From the NCBI RefSeq assembly GCF_002101775.1, contig NZ_LQPI01000080.1:1-39799 (forward strand): a stretch of DNA of 39,799 bases, read 5' to 3'. Every line of letters starts with the position of its first letter. Position 1 is the stretch's first letter. This document shows positions 39,733 to 39,799 of this stretch, one piece after another. The stretch comes from Mycolicibacter nonchromogenicus. GTDB taxonomy: Bacteria; Actinomycetota; Actinomycetes; Mycobacteriales; Mycobacteriaceae. A program made the position numbers and the translations under genes. A model generated the notes under the pieces. That model was given only the letters and a program-made list of their open reading frames with translations. It was not told the origin of the DNA and did no database searches.

Positions 39733-39799
39733 TCATTCGGGTGGGTCGGGGTCGTGTTGGAGGAGTTCGTGGGGGTGGTGGGCGTGGTTGGTGCGGGGG
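39733..39799 (-). CDS. 3' end of a DUF222 / HNH endonuclease (REP13E12-type) gene, partial
   Basis: The last 21 codons before a TGA (39733-39735) read PRTNHAHHPHELLQHDPDPPE in reverse-strand order. This histidine- and proline-rich ending is what I recall for mycobacterial DUF222/HNH endonuclease proteins of the 13E12 repeat family. The gene continues past the window edge, so its full length, HNH motif and integrity cannot be seen. Such genes are repeated and partly mobile in mycobacterial genomes. Confidence 0.6.
   Translation of the reverse strand, partial: PRTNHAHHPHELLQHDPDPPE

Overview
The window is chromosomal DNA of a mycobacterium (family Mycobacteriaceae). It is GC-rich, densely packed and often uses GTG or TTG starts. 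Many proteins match Mycobacterium tuberculosis proteins as I remember them: AceE, AhpE, PtpA, PtkA, the Rv2228c RNase H/phosphatase fusion, GlnA2, GlnE, Hip1/CaeA, KmtR and a complete Mce transport operon. A PE-PPE hydrolase and the tail of a DUF222/HNH protein point the same way. The species cannot be fixed from sequence alone.

Layout. 1-4.6 kb: aceE (minus) diverges from a lipoprotein, a DUF3052 protein and the peroxiredoxin ahpE. 4.7-5.8 kb: tRNA-Val with its own promoter, a small membrane protein, and a kmtR-like metal repressor in an operon with a 72-residue protein containing 27 histidines. 5.8-8.3 kb: a FadD8-like acyl-CoA ligase converges with a luciferase-like oxidoreductase. 8.3-13.4 kb: SURF1, ptpA and ptkA (minus) diverge from an NIF3-family gene, a zinc-ribbon coiled-coil gene and RNase H/phosphatase (plus). 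13.4-16.8 kb: an accessory block with an XRE-cupin regulator, a 31-residue membrane peptide, a UPF0324 (YeiH-type) exporter, a methyltransferase and a 2OG-Fe(II) oxygenase. 17.0-27.8 kb: an Mce operon closest in my memory to M. tuberculosis mce3 (yrbEA-yrbEB-mceABCDEF, two Mce-associated proteins and a CAP-domain protein), with a strong promoter and a short leader ORF. 27.8-28.2 kb: RNase P RNA. 28.3-37.9 kb: an unrecognised gene, CYTH-CHAD, panB, the Hip1-like protease, glnA2, glnE and a thioesterase. 37.9-39.8 kb: a secreted PE-PPE-domain hydrolase, a non-coding stretch with strong palindromes, and the 3' end of a DUF222/HNH gene.

The backbone (ahpE, SURF1/ptpA/ptkA, Rv2230c-Rv2228c homologues, panB, caeA, glnA2, glnE) keeps roughly the M. 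tuberculosis Rv2241-Rv2221c order, read on the opposite strand. The kmtR pair, the XRE-cupin/exporter block and the Mce operon interrupt it, and cobC and cobD are missing from their expected places.

The most interesting signals are regulatory. (1) A near-identical 15-bp inverted repeat, TTGCCTGSATRGCAA, sits on the start codon of the XRE-cupin gene and again in front of the methyltransferase. It suggests a small, possibly sulfur-related regulon not obvious from gene order. (2) A 12-2-12 palindrome overlaps the kmtR start codon. (3) The Mce promoter is bracketed by a perfect 10-bp inverted repeat about five helical turns apart and is followed by a 30-codon leader ORF. (4) A perfect 18-bp palindrome lies upstream of the PE-PPE hydrolase. 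All family assignments rest on remembered sequences and motifs; no database search was run.
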